From NCBI GenBank assembly GCA_049724395.1, contig JAUGWO010000229.1, positions 62,001-126,000 of the forward strand: 64,000 bases of DNA, in the 5' to 3' direction. Below, piece after piece: positions 12,289-25,200 of the stretch. Origin of the DNA: Spongospora subterranea f. sp. subterranea (taxonomy: Eukaryota; Endomyxa: Phytomyxea; Phytomyxea; Plasmodiophorida). Every line of letters begins with the position of its first letter. Within the stretch, counting starts at the first letter, position 1. Under the pieces are notes generated by a model. The model saw nothing but the letters and a program-made list of their open reading frames with translations, was not told the DNA's origin and did not search any database. A program made the position numbers and the translations under genes.

Positions 12289-14310
12289 AACGCACGTTAC
12301 AATACAATACTTGCAGCGCAAGTCGCACATTGTGAACACATGTTACAATACAGTGATCGCAGCAATACGTCCCAGTCAACTCATGTTACAATACGATGAT
12401 CGCAGCAATACGTCCCAGTCAACTCATGTCACAATACGATGATCGCAGCAATACGTCCCAGTCAACTCATGTTACAATACGATGATCGCAGCAATACGTC
12501 CCAGTCAACTCATGTTACAATACGATGATCGCAGCAATACGTCCCAGTCAACTCATGTTACAATACAGTGATCGCAGCAATACGTCCCAGTCAACTCATG
12601 TTACAATACAGTGATCGCAGCAATACGTCCCAGTCAACTCATGTTACAATACAGTGATCGCAGCAATACGTCCCAGTCAACTCATGTCACAATACGATGA
12701 TCGCAGCAATACGTCCCAGTCAACTCATGTCACAGTGATCGCAGCAATTCGTCCCAGTCAACTCATGTTACAATACAGTGATCGCAGCAATTCGTCCCAG
12801 TCAACTCATGTTACAATACTGAGTGATCGCAGCAATACGTCCCAGTCAACTCATGTTACAATACGATGATCGCAGCAATACGTCCCAGTCAACTCATGTC
12901 ACAATACAGTGATCGCAGCAATTCGTCCCAGTCAACTCATGTTACAATACAGTGATCGCAGCAATTCGTCCCAGTCAACTCATGTTACAATACAGTGTTC
13001 GCAGCAATACGTCCCAGTCAACTCATGTTACAACACGATGATCGCAGCAATGCGTCCCAATACAGTGATCGCAGCAATTCGTCCCAGTCAACTCATGTTA
13101 CAATACAGTGTTCGCAGCAATACGTCCCAGTCAACTCATGTTACAACACGATGATCGCAGCAATACGTCCCAGTCAACTCATGTTACAATACGATGATCG
13201 CAGTAATACGTCCCAGTCAACTCATGTTACAATACGATGATCGCAGCAATACGTCCCAGTCAACTCATGTTACAATACGATGATCGCAGCAATACGTCCC
13301 AGTCAACTCATGTTACAATACGATGATCGCAGCAATACGTCCCAGTCAACTCATGTTACAATACGATGATCGCAGCAATACGTCCCAGTCAACTCATGTT
13401 ACAATACGATGATCGCAGCAATACGTCCCAGTCAACTCATGTTACAATACGATGATCGCAGCAATACGTCCCAGTCAACTCATGTTACAATACGATGATC
13501 GCAGCAATACGTCCCAGTCAACTCATATTACAATACGATGATCGCAGCAATACGTCCCAGTCAACTCATGTTACAATACGATGATCGCAGCAATACGTCC
13601 CAGTCAACTCATGTTACAATACGATGATCGCAGCAATACGTCCCAGTCAACTCATATTACAATACGATGATCGCAGCAATACGTCACAGTCAACTCATGT
13701 TACAATACGATGATCGCAGCAATACGTCCCAGTCAACTCATATTACAATACGATGATCGCAGCAATACGTCCCAGTCAACTCATGTTACAATACGATGAT
13801 CGCAGCAATACGTCCCAGTCAACTCATATTACAATACGATGATCGCAGCAATACGTCCCAGTCAACTCATGTTACAATACGATGATCGCAGCAATACGTC
13901 CCAGTCAACTCATGTTACAATACGATGATCGCAGCAATACGTCCCAGTCAACTCATATTACAATACGATGATCGCAGCAATACGTCCCAGTCAACTCATG
14001 TTACAATACGATGATCGCAGCAATACGTCCCAGTCAACTCATATTACAATACGATGATCGCAGCAATACGTCCCAGTCAACTCATGTTACAATACGATGA
14101 TCGCAGCAATACGTCCCAGTCAACTCATGTTACAATACGATGATCGCAGCAATACGTCCCAGTCAACTCATATTACAATACGATGATCGCAGCAATACGT
14201 CCCAGTCAACTCATGTTACAATACGATGATCGCAGCAATACGTCCCAGTCAACTCATGTTACAATACGATGAGCGCAGCAATAGGTCGAATCAATCATGA
14301 CCAGTCTCGC
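12289..14310. repeat. 43-bp satellite array, about 45 copies, with higher-order structure
   Basis: The unit contains GATGATCGCAGCAATACG, TCCCAGTCAACTCATG and TTACAATAC and is 43 bp long. Because 43 is not a multiple of 3, ORFs inside rotate through frames and are not genes. The first third (12340-13200) mixes variant units (CAGTGATC, AATTCGTCC, GTGTTCGC) and contains a shortened unit near 13050. The later part is homogenised, with CATATTAC replacing CATGTTAC at 13524, 13653, 13739, 13825, 13954, 14040 and 14169, which yields a 215-bp (5-unit) period. Edges are degenerate. Confidence 0.95.
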
Positions 14311-14472
14311 AATACAGGGAGTGGTGGTGAAATCCGCCTTGATGAGACTAAATGTGATCAACTGATGTGGTGACGGTTCATAGAATGAGACCTGACTCAG
14401 TTCAGGTCTCTTCTTTCAAATCATGATGACAGTTTTGATATTTAGCTTGTTATTCGAAGACCAAATTCGACT

Positions 14473-15757
14473 ATGAATCTGGCCAATCTGCTTTCAGCCT
14501 TATATCACCTACCGATTTTAAGCTACTTGGAGCCATTAGATGCGTTTTCGCTGACGAGGACTTCTCGACAGATAGCTTATGGTAAGCATCGCCTATGGAA
14601 ATAGAAAAATAATCTGACAGGTGATAGATTTGAAGGAAATCACCTGCCCTGTATGGAAATATTTCTACGATTATTATAGACCTGAGTCAAATTCCTACAT
14701 TCAAGAGACCATATCTTATGAATTTTTCTCGAGCATGATGCCATCGTTCATTATTCGATTTTCTTCCGGGAGACATGGCGATGTGTATCGCTTGCCTCTT
14801 TCGTCTGAGTTTGTTATTCATCCCCAAACCGAGGTTTGCGATCTGGCTATATTTTTGGTGAAAATTGTTTCCGAAGGTGAGCTCAGCCCGTTAGATATGG
14901 AATCACTCAATATTCGAAAACTCAATGGTGAACATCTTGTGCTGGGAGTCAAATGTCGAGAAAAAGCAGGCGATGTTTTACAGCAAGGCGATCGAATGCA
15001 AATAGGCATATCTGATTTTTATGAAGTTGTCGATGTGACCTGGATCCGTTGGTGCCGTGATTGTTACCGTATCGGCCGTTTATGGCCATACCGGACCCTT
15101 TTCCGCAGGTCTCCTTGCCATCGAATTCGCCCAATATCAGATCCGTCTGATCCAACCATTGTTGATAATTTATTCCCGAATCTTGTCTCGTGTCTCCAAC
15201 AGGGAATGACGATGGTCATTCATCCCCGACTTGTGAAGTTGGTGTGGTTCAACGCTAATCCAAGTCTAGATTTAGTCAACTCAGGAGATGCTGGCGATGT
15301 TGGCAGGATGCTCGACTTGCTGGAATCGTTATTGGTAAACTACGGAAATGTTCCACAAAGGAATCGAACGAATATGGAGCCATTGTTCAGGCATCTCTGG
15401 TCTTACCTTAATAGGGACTATAGAGGCGATAATATGACCAGCGTTGTCAATTGTCAAAATGAGGCGTTCTGTTTCGCGACCTACTCTGGACATCTCTTGA
15501 GAAGTGATCATATTGTCACCAGAGATCAATCAGACCCTGATATCTGTCCCAAAGTTCCCCTGTTCCCTTCTGGTGTTAACGGCTCCGGTTCTCCCCCGTG
15601 CGGTTATCTAACGCTCCATGACATGTTATTGGATCTGGATGAATATTTCAGTCCAGATCGTATTCCAATGCGGTATCGATTTGGCCGCGAATGCAGACTG
15701 GTTTGTGCAGAGAGAACGGTTCAGGGTGGTGGTGGCACGCAATGCTCTATCATATAG
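14473..15757 (+). CDS. F-box-like protein, 412 aa (2 exons)
   Basis: Exon 1 (14473-14581) encodes a short F-box-like start, LPILSYLEPLDAFSLTRTSR, with the L-P-x-x-x-L-x-x-L-x-P-x-D pattern and the T-S-R-x-I ending. A 46-nt intron (14582-14627) uses the second AG after a CTGAC branch-like site; the first AG would break the frame. Exon 2 (14628-15757) joins in frame and encodes about 375 residues without repeats that I can name, ending GGGGTQCSII. F-box proteins recruit substrates to SCF ubiquitin ligases; that role is inferred from the first 37 residues only. The remainder could be a substrate-binding domain of unknown type. Confidence 0.65.
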
Positions 15758-16059
15758 AACATGTAGTTATTTATGGTTTAGGGGTCATCTATTCTGATAA
15801 TGACTACAATAAACAGAAGAAATTGGGTGAATACTGACCAAGGATATCTATCACTGTTCGGAATCCTTATCTTCTTTGTCGAAATACTCCATCACAACGG
15901 TCATGGCCTCGGTCGCAGGCAAATCAAGAAACGGCTGATCCTTGTACCAACTCAGTCAGAGATTGAGGGATTGGGAGATATTGTGGTAATAAACTTTATC
16001 ATGAGTCTACAGTACTGTAATTGTGTCACTCTGTTTATTGTGCATTATTCATCGATCCA
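15758..16059. other. Intergenic, nothing recognised
   Basis: About 300 nt between the convergent F-box-like and MFSD8-like genes. One short ORF (15800-16069) has no recognisable feature. Confidence 0.5.
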
Positions 16060-18780
16060 TTATTTGTGAATAATGTCTACGATGGCTGCTGAGGCAACAG
16101 AACAGGCGACATCCCCATTCTTCCTATGCAATAAACGCCAAGAATGCAGCTGAATGAGAATGGCAGTGACGAAAAGGGCCATGGCCGTTGAGAATAGCAA
16201 AGAGGGTTTTGATCGCACAGCTATGAACGGACCCGCAATTCGGGCAAGTGCCCCAACTGCAAACGCCAAACCCAGATAAAAACTTTGATCGGGGGATTTC
16301 CCCAGGATCTTTGAGAGCAGACATAGCGATAGAGCGCGGCCCAATGGAAATGCCAACGATGTCGCCATGAGGCCAGCAATATAGCGACATTTGCCATAAT
16401 GATGGTGCAGGTCAGGAATCATGATCCCGTATCCGATTGTGGCGATGACCAGACTCAACAATAGTAGAGTGTTATCGTGATAGATATGACTAACAGAACC
16501 CAAACACACCTAAAGCGCGACCAATGAGATTCTGATGCTAATGGGCAACATTCAATGGACAAACACAGACAGAAATCAACATGAATTTACAGATCAAATG
16601 GAGAATAACACAGATATTGCACAAATAAAAAGGGAAAACATTATGTGTAAACAGATTTGCACAGACAAAGAAAGGAGGAATTGGTGATGGTGAGATGGGA
16701 ACTGACAAGGGCAATAAGGGTGATAAGACCGGATATTGTGAAGAGGAGGAATGATATCGTCAATGACCAGCCGAATTCAGACATGACAAGCGGTGTCGTG
16801 ATCGTCTCGATAATGGCGAATCCGGCAAAGTGAACAACTATTGGGAGAATAGGTTATGGTGAGAACCCCTAGATCTGATGATAAAACAGATCTGTTTTGT
16901 TTACAGAATATCGCCATGCAGGAATAAATTGGACGATGGTCGATTGGACGGATATAGACGGGTTCCGATCCAATATCCGTATCATGGAATAGGAGCGGCG
17001 ATGATGGGTAATAATGCTCAGTGATACGTCGCCTGATCAAAATGTCAAAACCATCTGAGCCCGATTGATCTCAGCAATCGCCCTCAAAGCAAAAAAGGTA
17101 AAATTGTTCATAGTGCAACGGGTAAAGAATGAGAGGGTGAACGAGTCACCAAAGATGACATTGAAACAGAAAACACAAAACCGTATTTGAAAAACCTGGG
17201 CGGTTTGAAAAAACAGGGCCGTCGTGGTGAACATGACGATTGTGCAAAAGCATATGAAGAGAGTTGGGGATGTGTTGGCGTCGATTTGAAGGTTTGGTCC
17301 CAAAGAGAAGTTGATGAGACTCAATGGCAATCCAACAACTGAGAATCAATCGTCAGAATTACTGGTTATTACTCATGTCAATCCGAGAGATAGGTGGGTC
17401 AAATATATCAACATTAAAAAGTTTTTGTTGTTGTACAGACTGAAATCGTAAATAAAACCGGTTTAAATGCACGATTTATTTGTAAGGATCCGTGATCGTC
17501 AACGGGACCTACCTAGTTTTAATGCTGAACTTGTATAACAGATGGAGGTTGTATCAATGTCAAAAATCAATCCAGCGAAATGAGAGTAAACCTTGTGAAT
17601 ATGATGAATCATTCCAAAACAACCTCAAGCAAAATGTGCTTTTCCAAAGGAAACAACATCGTTGGAGATTGAGCAAAGTTGAATGAAATTCCACGATAAT
17701 GATGTTATCTTATGGGGTGAATGACTACCTAACCTGGTCCACATACAAACCCAATAGTACCCCCAGGAACTCAGCTCACTTGTTTGCCTTGTTCGCACCG
17801 ATGCCGATACGTTCTCGCTGATGAACGCCTGTTCAAATGATTGCTGTCCACCTGACACAGCCAAGATCACATATTCCTTAAACTATTTTGGATCCAATCG
17901 CCGGCTACCTGATCCTACTCCCTAAAATCACTATAAACGACCAGCGTCAACTTTACAATATTCAACAGGAAAACAGCAATTGTTGGAGAGAAACAGTTAG
18001 GGATTTATGTTGTTGCGAAACTATTGTCTTTGATCATAAAATAGGTATAATCCTCGATAGACCAGCTTGGTATTAAACTTGTGTGATATATGGGCTCATG
18101 CACATGAAGATTAATTGCTAATTCGTCCAATGTGATGTATAATCGATTAACACCTTTGTCGCCCTCATTCGACAAAGTGGGAGCGATTCATTTCGAAGAA
18201 ATATTCAACAATTTCCATAATACCTCCGACACTGTTCGATTAGCAAAATGAACCGAATAACTGGGCGGGCAGTCAGAAGTTTAATAATGGTCATTAATGT
18301 TGATAAAGTTTTAACAATGTACTGGAAGGAGAACAGGTGGTTGGAAATTGACAATCACTGAATAGAATACCTGAATGAATCTAGCGATTAGAGCAGCTAA
18401 TAGATTAGCTGGATATGGTAGCCAATTAGCGAAACAGTAGATACCGCTACCGAATACCGAATATGATATAGCCGATAGAATCAGAAAACGGGGTCGCCCT
18501 TTCTCGTACAGATATCCAAATGCGATAGCCCCAATCGCTTCACCGGCCGAATATGAGGCCACAACCCATGAAAGGAACTGTGTTGTGCCATTCATCTGGA
18601 ATAGGGACAGAATATATTGGAAATGGGTGATGGCGACATGTGAGGAGATGGGGGGGATTATAGTGCCTTATGAAGATATGGCCAAAGGGATGGCATCACA
18701 ACTGCAAATGATGTACAGGCAAGGAATACATTAGCACAGAACAGGATTCGGGTGATTAACGATAACGATGAGGCGGTCAT
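16060..18780 (-). CDS. MFSD8/CLN7-like major facilitator transporter (at least 6 exons)
   Basis: A 12-span transporter related to lysosomal MFSD8 (CLN7). Exons on the reverse strand: 18780-18667 (first helix ending SLWPYLHK), 18595-18371 (SWVVASYSAGEAIGAIAFGY, then a loop with EKGRPR), about 17857-17734 (SENVSASVRT then GTIGFVCGP), 17338-17196 (NLQIDANTSPTLF), 16837-16707 (AIIETITTPLVMSEFGW) and 16509-16060 (YSKILG-like LLSKILGKSPDQSFYLG, then GALARIAGPF). These match the MFSD8 order WPYLQ / GWVIASYS / ILGP / ITPL / SKILG / ARILGP. The first intron has a GC donor. One extra G in the run 17760-17764 breaks the frame before GTIGFVCGP. At least one short exon between 17196 and 16837, and probably one before 17857, are not resolved. 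The start is placed about 20 residues before helix 1. Confidence 0.85.
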
Positions 18781-18905
18781 GATTATTGTGATGAGTGAGG
18801 GATGATGATTATGACTGCCCTGGTCTGGCTGTGCTGCCAACCTGCTGACCGTCCTGGCCAAACCTCTACAGTCGTGGACCAACTTCACTACAGGCAACTC
18901 AACCC

Positions 18906-21256
18906 ATGAACTTTTGTTCACTGATGTTTTCTGAGAACTCTTGTTTCAAGCGCTCTCCAGCTTTGTTGGGGGGTGTCCTAACTAACCAGACGGGAGAGTG
19001 CTCTACAGCAGCTAGTAGGGACTGTCGCAATCTGCATCTCGCTGACTTTGGATCCCGGTCAGATCATATTTCCCAATGCACCACATGCATGATGTGGGAA
19101 AACCCGATGACCCAGTTGATATCCAGGGTTGATCCGCTAACCTCTCACGTGGAACGATCAAACAACAAAAAAGAAGTGTATGTGGATGCGGAAAACGCTA
19201 GCGACGATAACGTGTATAATTCTGTGAGAATCGATTCAGCGATCAAACTGAAGTTTCTCATTATGGTCGAGTCAATGGTTCCCGGGATGTATATCTCTGT
19301 GAGAACCGATCCGAATTCGCAAACGATGCAATCCACTTGCTTAAATTACAAGCAACTTTGCTGTTGAATCAACATTTCATTTGAAGAAGAACGGAAGCAA
19401 TGCACATGTTTTGCGGAGTGTCCTTTGGGACAAAAGAAGCTGAAATTCATTCGCTTTCTCTGCTTTCGTAGTTCGATCGTAGATGCCAAGGATTCGGCTG
19501 TCACTATGAATTCCAGAGAGAAAAGACATCAGCGAAGTGCCAGTGCCCATTTACCTGAAACAGGGATCGGAGTTATACGAATATATTATATCAGTACTAA
19601 GCATAACCATGAATCTGATTGATGAAGACGAGTTGCCGGCAGCTACCTCAAAACCGGTTTATTCCAGATCACGTCCGCAATTAAACCATGGATTTGAAGC
19701 TTGGCGTGTTGTGAAATGCTTTCAAATGATGACACTGATCGAGCGCCAGTACATTAAATTTGTAAATTTACTGAAGGAAAAAAATCTGAGCGAATGGGAG
19801 ACCAACTTCACTCTGAACGACGAGGCACTCCGCCTTGAAAGAATATTTTTGGATTTCGACAACAGAAAAGGCGAAATATCAAATTTTCAATAACGTTCTC
19901 CAGATTGATGTCAAGACACATTGCTTTGGTATGCCATTGGTTCTGTTTACTGTTATAGTTGATCATGGCCTGGCCGTATTATGTGCCGGACGACTGTTGT
20001 CAAATCGACGGTTTGAATCCTACGTGTTGGCCATCAGAAAGTTCCAAACGTCTAGATGCCTGGACCCAGCTGTTTTGTTCACCGATGGAGACTCAGAGTT
20101 GGTGAATTCTGGCCCCAGACAGTGCATTCGCTCTGTAGATTCCACATTGCTCAGATTATTACTCGTTCATTATCTGGGTCATTTGCAGAGCGGTTAAGGT
20201 AAATTTCTCGACGAATTCTGGCGCGTAGGTTCAATTGAGCAAGTAAACGAATTTGAGCCCGAATTCTCAGCTTTGTCAGGGACGCGGGATGTCTTAAATC
20301 GTGGCGTGCTGCAAGAAAACACAGTGGACATTGGCGGTCGCAGGTGTTTCGTCTACTTAACTGCAAGAGATGGTTAATTGTCAAATCAAGTCAGCTCTGA
20401 TGCCGGAGTCGTCACTCATCCGTATCATTGACGGTTTCGATGCAGACGAAAAACGATCTGGAGAACAAGCTGCAAAATCGAAACTGGCTACCAAGATTTC
20501 GAAACCAACAAAACAATCCCATGATCGAACATGTTGCACAAGAAATGACCACATATGCACAGATATTGCTGTGTCAACAACGTTCTGTGTTGCTTTCCTA
20601 CACATGTATTGCTGATGATGCTGGAGAGAGTCAGTTCCGAATCAGCCACAGGAGTTTTCTTCCGAATTTCGGATTGTCAAGCTTGATGCTGCTGCATTTG
20701 AATAAAGTTTCTGTTCATGCTGTAAGCACATAAGGCATGGGATTGTATGTCGGCAGTTGCTGTGCTGTTTTCGCCACAACAACATCCTGCTGTGCCCATC
20801 GCTCTTTTCAACCAGCGCTGGATATGCGAGAAACAGAAGCTGTCAACGTGCTATCCGTTTGTATTAACTCAGCCTTCCTTTGTCGAACAGTTTTTGAAAA
20901 TCGAAGCGTTGATGAAATGCGTGAAGATCAACGTCTCTCAGCAATAACTGCATTGACAAAGCCAATATTGCAACGCTCAATGGGAAGCGAAAGCTCCTTT
21001 CAACTGTAAGGCCTTAATGTGTACTAGGCGAAAACATCGCAAGAAGCGACCAAGCCGCACAGCCTCAATACGTTGCGATATGGAACCTGCTGAAAGTTCG
21101 ATGCGAAGGTCGACCAAAGACTGGAAACAAGCGGTACATGAGCGTAGCTGAGAAACAGCAAAGCAAGAATTGGAAGCAAAAAGGTGGCACGTGTTCCATG
21201 TGCGGTGAACAATGGCATAATTCCAGGACATGTTGCACAATCAATGACGGCCAATA
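18906..21256 (+). pseudogene. MULE (Mutator-like) transposase relic
   Basis: Broken frames in order resemble a Mutator-like transposase. Near 19900-20120 lies the core, with FGMPLVLFTVIVDHGLAVLC and then AVLFTDGDSELVN, the block around the second catalytic aspartate. About 20180-20310 continues in another frame (HLQSG, then FLDEFWRVGSIEQVNEFEPE). The far end, 21114-21256, encodes GRPKT and CSMCGEQWHNSRTCC, the C-x2-C-x4-H-x4-C zinc knuckle typical of MULE and FAR1-type proteins, then a stop. The upstream ORFs 18906-19367 and 19537-19893 are probably the N-terminal part. At least three frame breaks mean it cannot make transposase as read. Terminal inverted repeats were not found by eye. Confidence 0.7.
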
Positions 21257-21776
21257 ATGTCAGCAACCCTTTACGGCTGCCTGGAATCAAGTTGGCCAAC
21301 TGGTTGCCCGCGTAGCAGAGTCGTTATTGTTATCATGGCCTGTTCAGAGAGTTAACAATGGATTATGAGGGTGTCATTATCGTGTACTTCATTGCGGATC
21401 AGGTCGTGATTAACCCCAAACGATCACACCATTGACCACCCAGGCCCCATACTCCAACTATTCACAATCCATTACCGTAATTAACAATCTAATCACCATT
21501 TCATGTTAGCGAACCCCCCCATTTAATATGTTAGGCCAATGTTTGTTTCACAGAAACATCACCAATATTCCTCAACAAAAAGTCACAACAGATTCGGTAA
21601 GAGTCTATTGAGGATATTTCATTGTCACTATTCGATATCGTCCTTAATGACAACCGATTGAGTGCCAAAAGAGTGGAATCTGCTCAGAGCCTTTGGTCTA
21701 AGGTTCAACGGTAGAGAAAGCCATGCTGTGCACCAGAAGTGCAGCGGTTTCAGCAAGGCTTATTTACTAATAAACC
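21257..21776. other. Intergenic, nothing recognised
   Basis: A/T-rich stretch between the MULE relic and the inverted repeat; no ORF or repeat worth calling. Confidence 0.4.
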
Positions 21777-22250
21777 TCGAGCAATCGCCCAACTAATTCG
21801 TAATGGGTATGACACTGAATAAAATTGTTCATCTGCAAATTCATGATCATAATGATCGACCTGATTGCTCGGCAGGATCCGTTTCTCACGACCATTCATG
21901 ACACAAGCCATACACCTGACAGATTTCCCCGTCTAAACCGACCAACGATCTCTCGACTCATTCATCAGGTAATGTCCAATGGGCTCTGCTCCTGTCCGAT
22001 TGCCATTTTGAAATTGCCTATCGAAAGGCTTCACGACTACCATTGCAAATGCACTGTCGCGACACCCGTTGACAACTGATTCCACCAATTATGTCAAGTG
22101 TCTGAATAGTGTCATGAATGTTTGTGAGAAGGGGGTGCTGCCGAGCAAGCCGGACCATCATTCTGATGAGGAATTGGAGATGAACAATATTATTCAGTAT
22201 CACGCCCATTACGAGTTGGTTGGGCGAGTGTTCGAGATTTATTGCTGTTA
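21777..22250. repeat. Inverted repeat, arms about 150 bp, containing the end of a coding frame
   Basis: The left arm 21777-21930 matches the reverse complement of about 22090-22240. Shared landmarks include CAACTAATTCGTAATGGG versus CAACCAACTCGTAATGGG, AAATTGTTCATCTGCAAATTC versus ATATTGTTCATCTCCAATTC, and GCTCGGCAG. The right arm, read on the reverse strand, encodes HSPNQLVMGVILNNIVHLQF; the left arm, read forward, carries the homologous IVHLQ and ARQDPFLTTIHDT. The arms are clearly diverged, so this is an old duplication. Confidence 0.75.
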
Positions 22251-25200
22251 TTGCTGAATGGGTCTCAATGCACATTTCCGCAATTCAGGGAGTACTTATC
22301 CCTTTTAACTCATCTCCTGGGTCGATTTACTTGTTGAAACTGGTGTAGTTCTGGTGGGCAATACCGTTGAACCTTGGGTCAAAGGGTTGGATTGGTTTCG
22401 ATTGGATTTAATGGCACTGAATGTTATCGGACCAGGTACTTATAACTGAAGCAGGGAACCAGTACATATTAACGACCATGGATAGCCATACCAATTGGGA
22501 ACAATTTCATGTCAGGGGTTCTAACAAAATGGACCAGGCTGTTAGGGAATGCATCAGATGCATATCAGGCACAAACTACCAATTGTAATGGTTGACTGGA
22601 ACGGATGACCGGGTTGGTGGATCCTGCTGTCAAGATCGAATATGATCAACAAGTGCCCGCAATCATGTCCATATATCGTACAGATGTCTCAAGAAGTTCA
22701 TCCCATTTGATATTTGGGCGATACCCTATCTTACCCTCGGATATCATGATAAATGAATAGATGGATGGATGATATCGGATGATATCTCTACTGTAGGGAA
22801 TCATGTTGTCCGGCTCCAACAACCTCTTCAGAAGGCTGAATCTAACCGTGAGAAGGGTGTCAGCAAGGTGTTTGAGACCTGGTCTACCGTCATTTACCAA
22901 GTTGATTCGAAAGGTGTCAACAGGAAGTTTCATCGACATTGAAGTGGACCATGTCGAGTCACCAGCGACTTTCGTCGTTAATACATCACGAAAGTCATTT
23001 TTGTCTACAGTAGTAAGGCCAAGTGAGCTTCGAAATGGAGAAAGCGCCAGCACGAGATAACAACAGTTTCCATCCCAGGGACGTGAAGTGGTTGGAAGCA
23101 GCGGTCTTCAAGTTCGAAGACCGCCAATCCGGATTATTCCCTCGACATGATTTACCGGAAGATGTGAGAGGGGAGGGTGATTCCATGGCCCAAACACCAA
23201 TCCGCATCAGACACTACCACTACCTACATTATGGTGGACTTGATATTTGTGAGCGAACAGGCTCATTTGGAGCAATAAAAGACAATGTGTCATTTCATAC
23301 ATGTGGGTCAAACGACTGGCAACAACAAAGTCATATTTATTGACGGTAAAACAATATCCAGATGACCGATTCATCTCCTGATGCTTAACCACTCGACTCA
23401 GGTAGGTCGACTATTTCTGACCTGTTCGAGAGAGATGAGCTGATTTCACGGCACCGTTCATTAATTAGTTACTGTTGAGGATCTGGAAAACGATCGATTT
23501 CATTCACGATTTGTCGAAAACGGTCCTTGAAAACACTGGTAACCAATGGAGTCAGATTGATTGTCAATGTAGAAACAACTGAAAAAATTCACGGTCCAAT
23601 AATCGAATATTCCGGATTGATCGATATAAATTGAAAAACAGTGAACATTGGAATGTGGCGAACGCCCTCGTCGGTACAAAGATTGAGTTCCCTTAACAAT
23701 AATACATATAGTGTAATTACCTGTTGCATTTATCAACACCATCAGCAAACTGGAACAACTGCTGGGTCGTGTAATCAGTGGTCATCATTTCAATAACTGT
23801 ATCTGTCTGTATGAAATCCATCAACACTTCCAATACCCGATCAACCAGCTTGTCCAGTTCAGTCCTGATATTAGGTGCAACATCATCTACAAGGCAGTAG
23901 ATAATTTAGAAAACAAGGAATTACAAGGTCCAGAATACCCTTCACTAACTGTGATGACGAAATGGTACAGCAATCTGCAATGAGCAATTATCAGACTACC
24001 AAATAGAGGTTCAGCGAATGAACGGATTACCTGAAGAAGGATCCACAGCTCAACTACAGCATCAGTAGATCTTCCTAGACGTACACCAGGCAATAGACCA
24101 TTATTGACCTGATTGGTGCAATATTCGACATGAGCAACCATATCTGACACCATCTGTTCCATGATGTCCCCAGTCGATATTCCGTTTAATTCAGAGAGAT
24201 ATATTCGGATATGGGAGAGGGTTATCATCACCATGGGCGACTGAATTAATAATCAATTGAGTAAGGGATCTATAATATGCACATTCGATAGATGATGTAC
24301 ATTGTGGAATCCCGTCGATGGAAGAGAAGAATCGCGTTTGAACAAACATGAAATTTTGGTTCATCACCCGAAAAAATCTGTTTGAAACTGGAACAGAAGG
24401 GTGTATCTGAACATAAAATCGACGATATGCAGGTTCAAGGCCTGCAATGCGTCTGTGGAATAAAATCAACATATTGATTGGAAATGTATGGGACGAGCAG
24501 AATCATCTTACAAAGCCGTTTCGATTGATGGCAACATGTTTGCCTTGAGTGTGGTGAGCAAATTGTACAAGTAATGACTGACATTGGGGTTATTTAACGG
24601 CGATACCACCAATCCCCAATCTATACAGCCAATCAGAACAAATCTGTATTCAAAACGATCCACAAAAAAGCGGTTCGTTTGACCATATTCGAATCTCTCC
24701 GAAAGATTGGCAATAAATAAATTCTTGAATAGACCGAAACGTGTTGAAATGAACAGAATAGTAATAGTAGGCAGTCTCAATAAATTATGTTGTAAATCAC
24801 ATCATTACAAGAACATCCAATGAAAATTTTACCAGAAGCGATATCACTGTTGAATATTTTGGACAGCGCCAACTGTCAACGGGAAATAACAATGATCAGA
24901 TATGGCCCAGGGACAGCACATTTAGCCAAATACCAGTAGCACAATCCGACGAATGCACAAAGCTGGAAGGCGATGGAATCTTTCCGGCGAGGAATCTTGA
25001 TTGAACAGGTCCGAAATCATCTGTTGTGGTAATTCTCTTGGACTGACCCTCATAAATGGCCATACAGCAGCAATCACATAATGGAACGATTCCATGGCCA
25101 CTCCAACATTACCGTCCCAGCAGAAAAATTTTATGAACTCTGCCTCACTAGCGAAAACCTTCACAAACGTTAGGAGATGAGTTTGGAAATAAGAGAAACT

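Noticed and set aside
12654-13240. ORFs with repeated SQSTHVT and SDRSN
   Set aside because: Inside the 43-bp satellite; frames rotate because 43 is not a multiple of 3.
12289-14310. CRISPR-like array
   Set aside because: Units are directly adjacent with no unique spacers, and the genome is eukaryotic.
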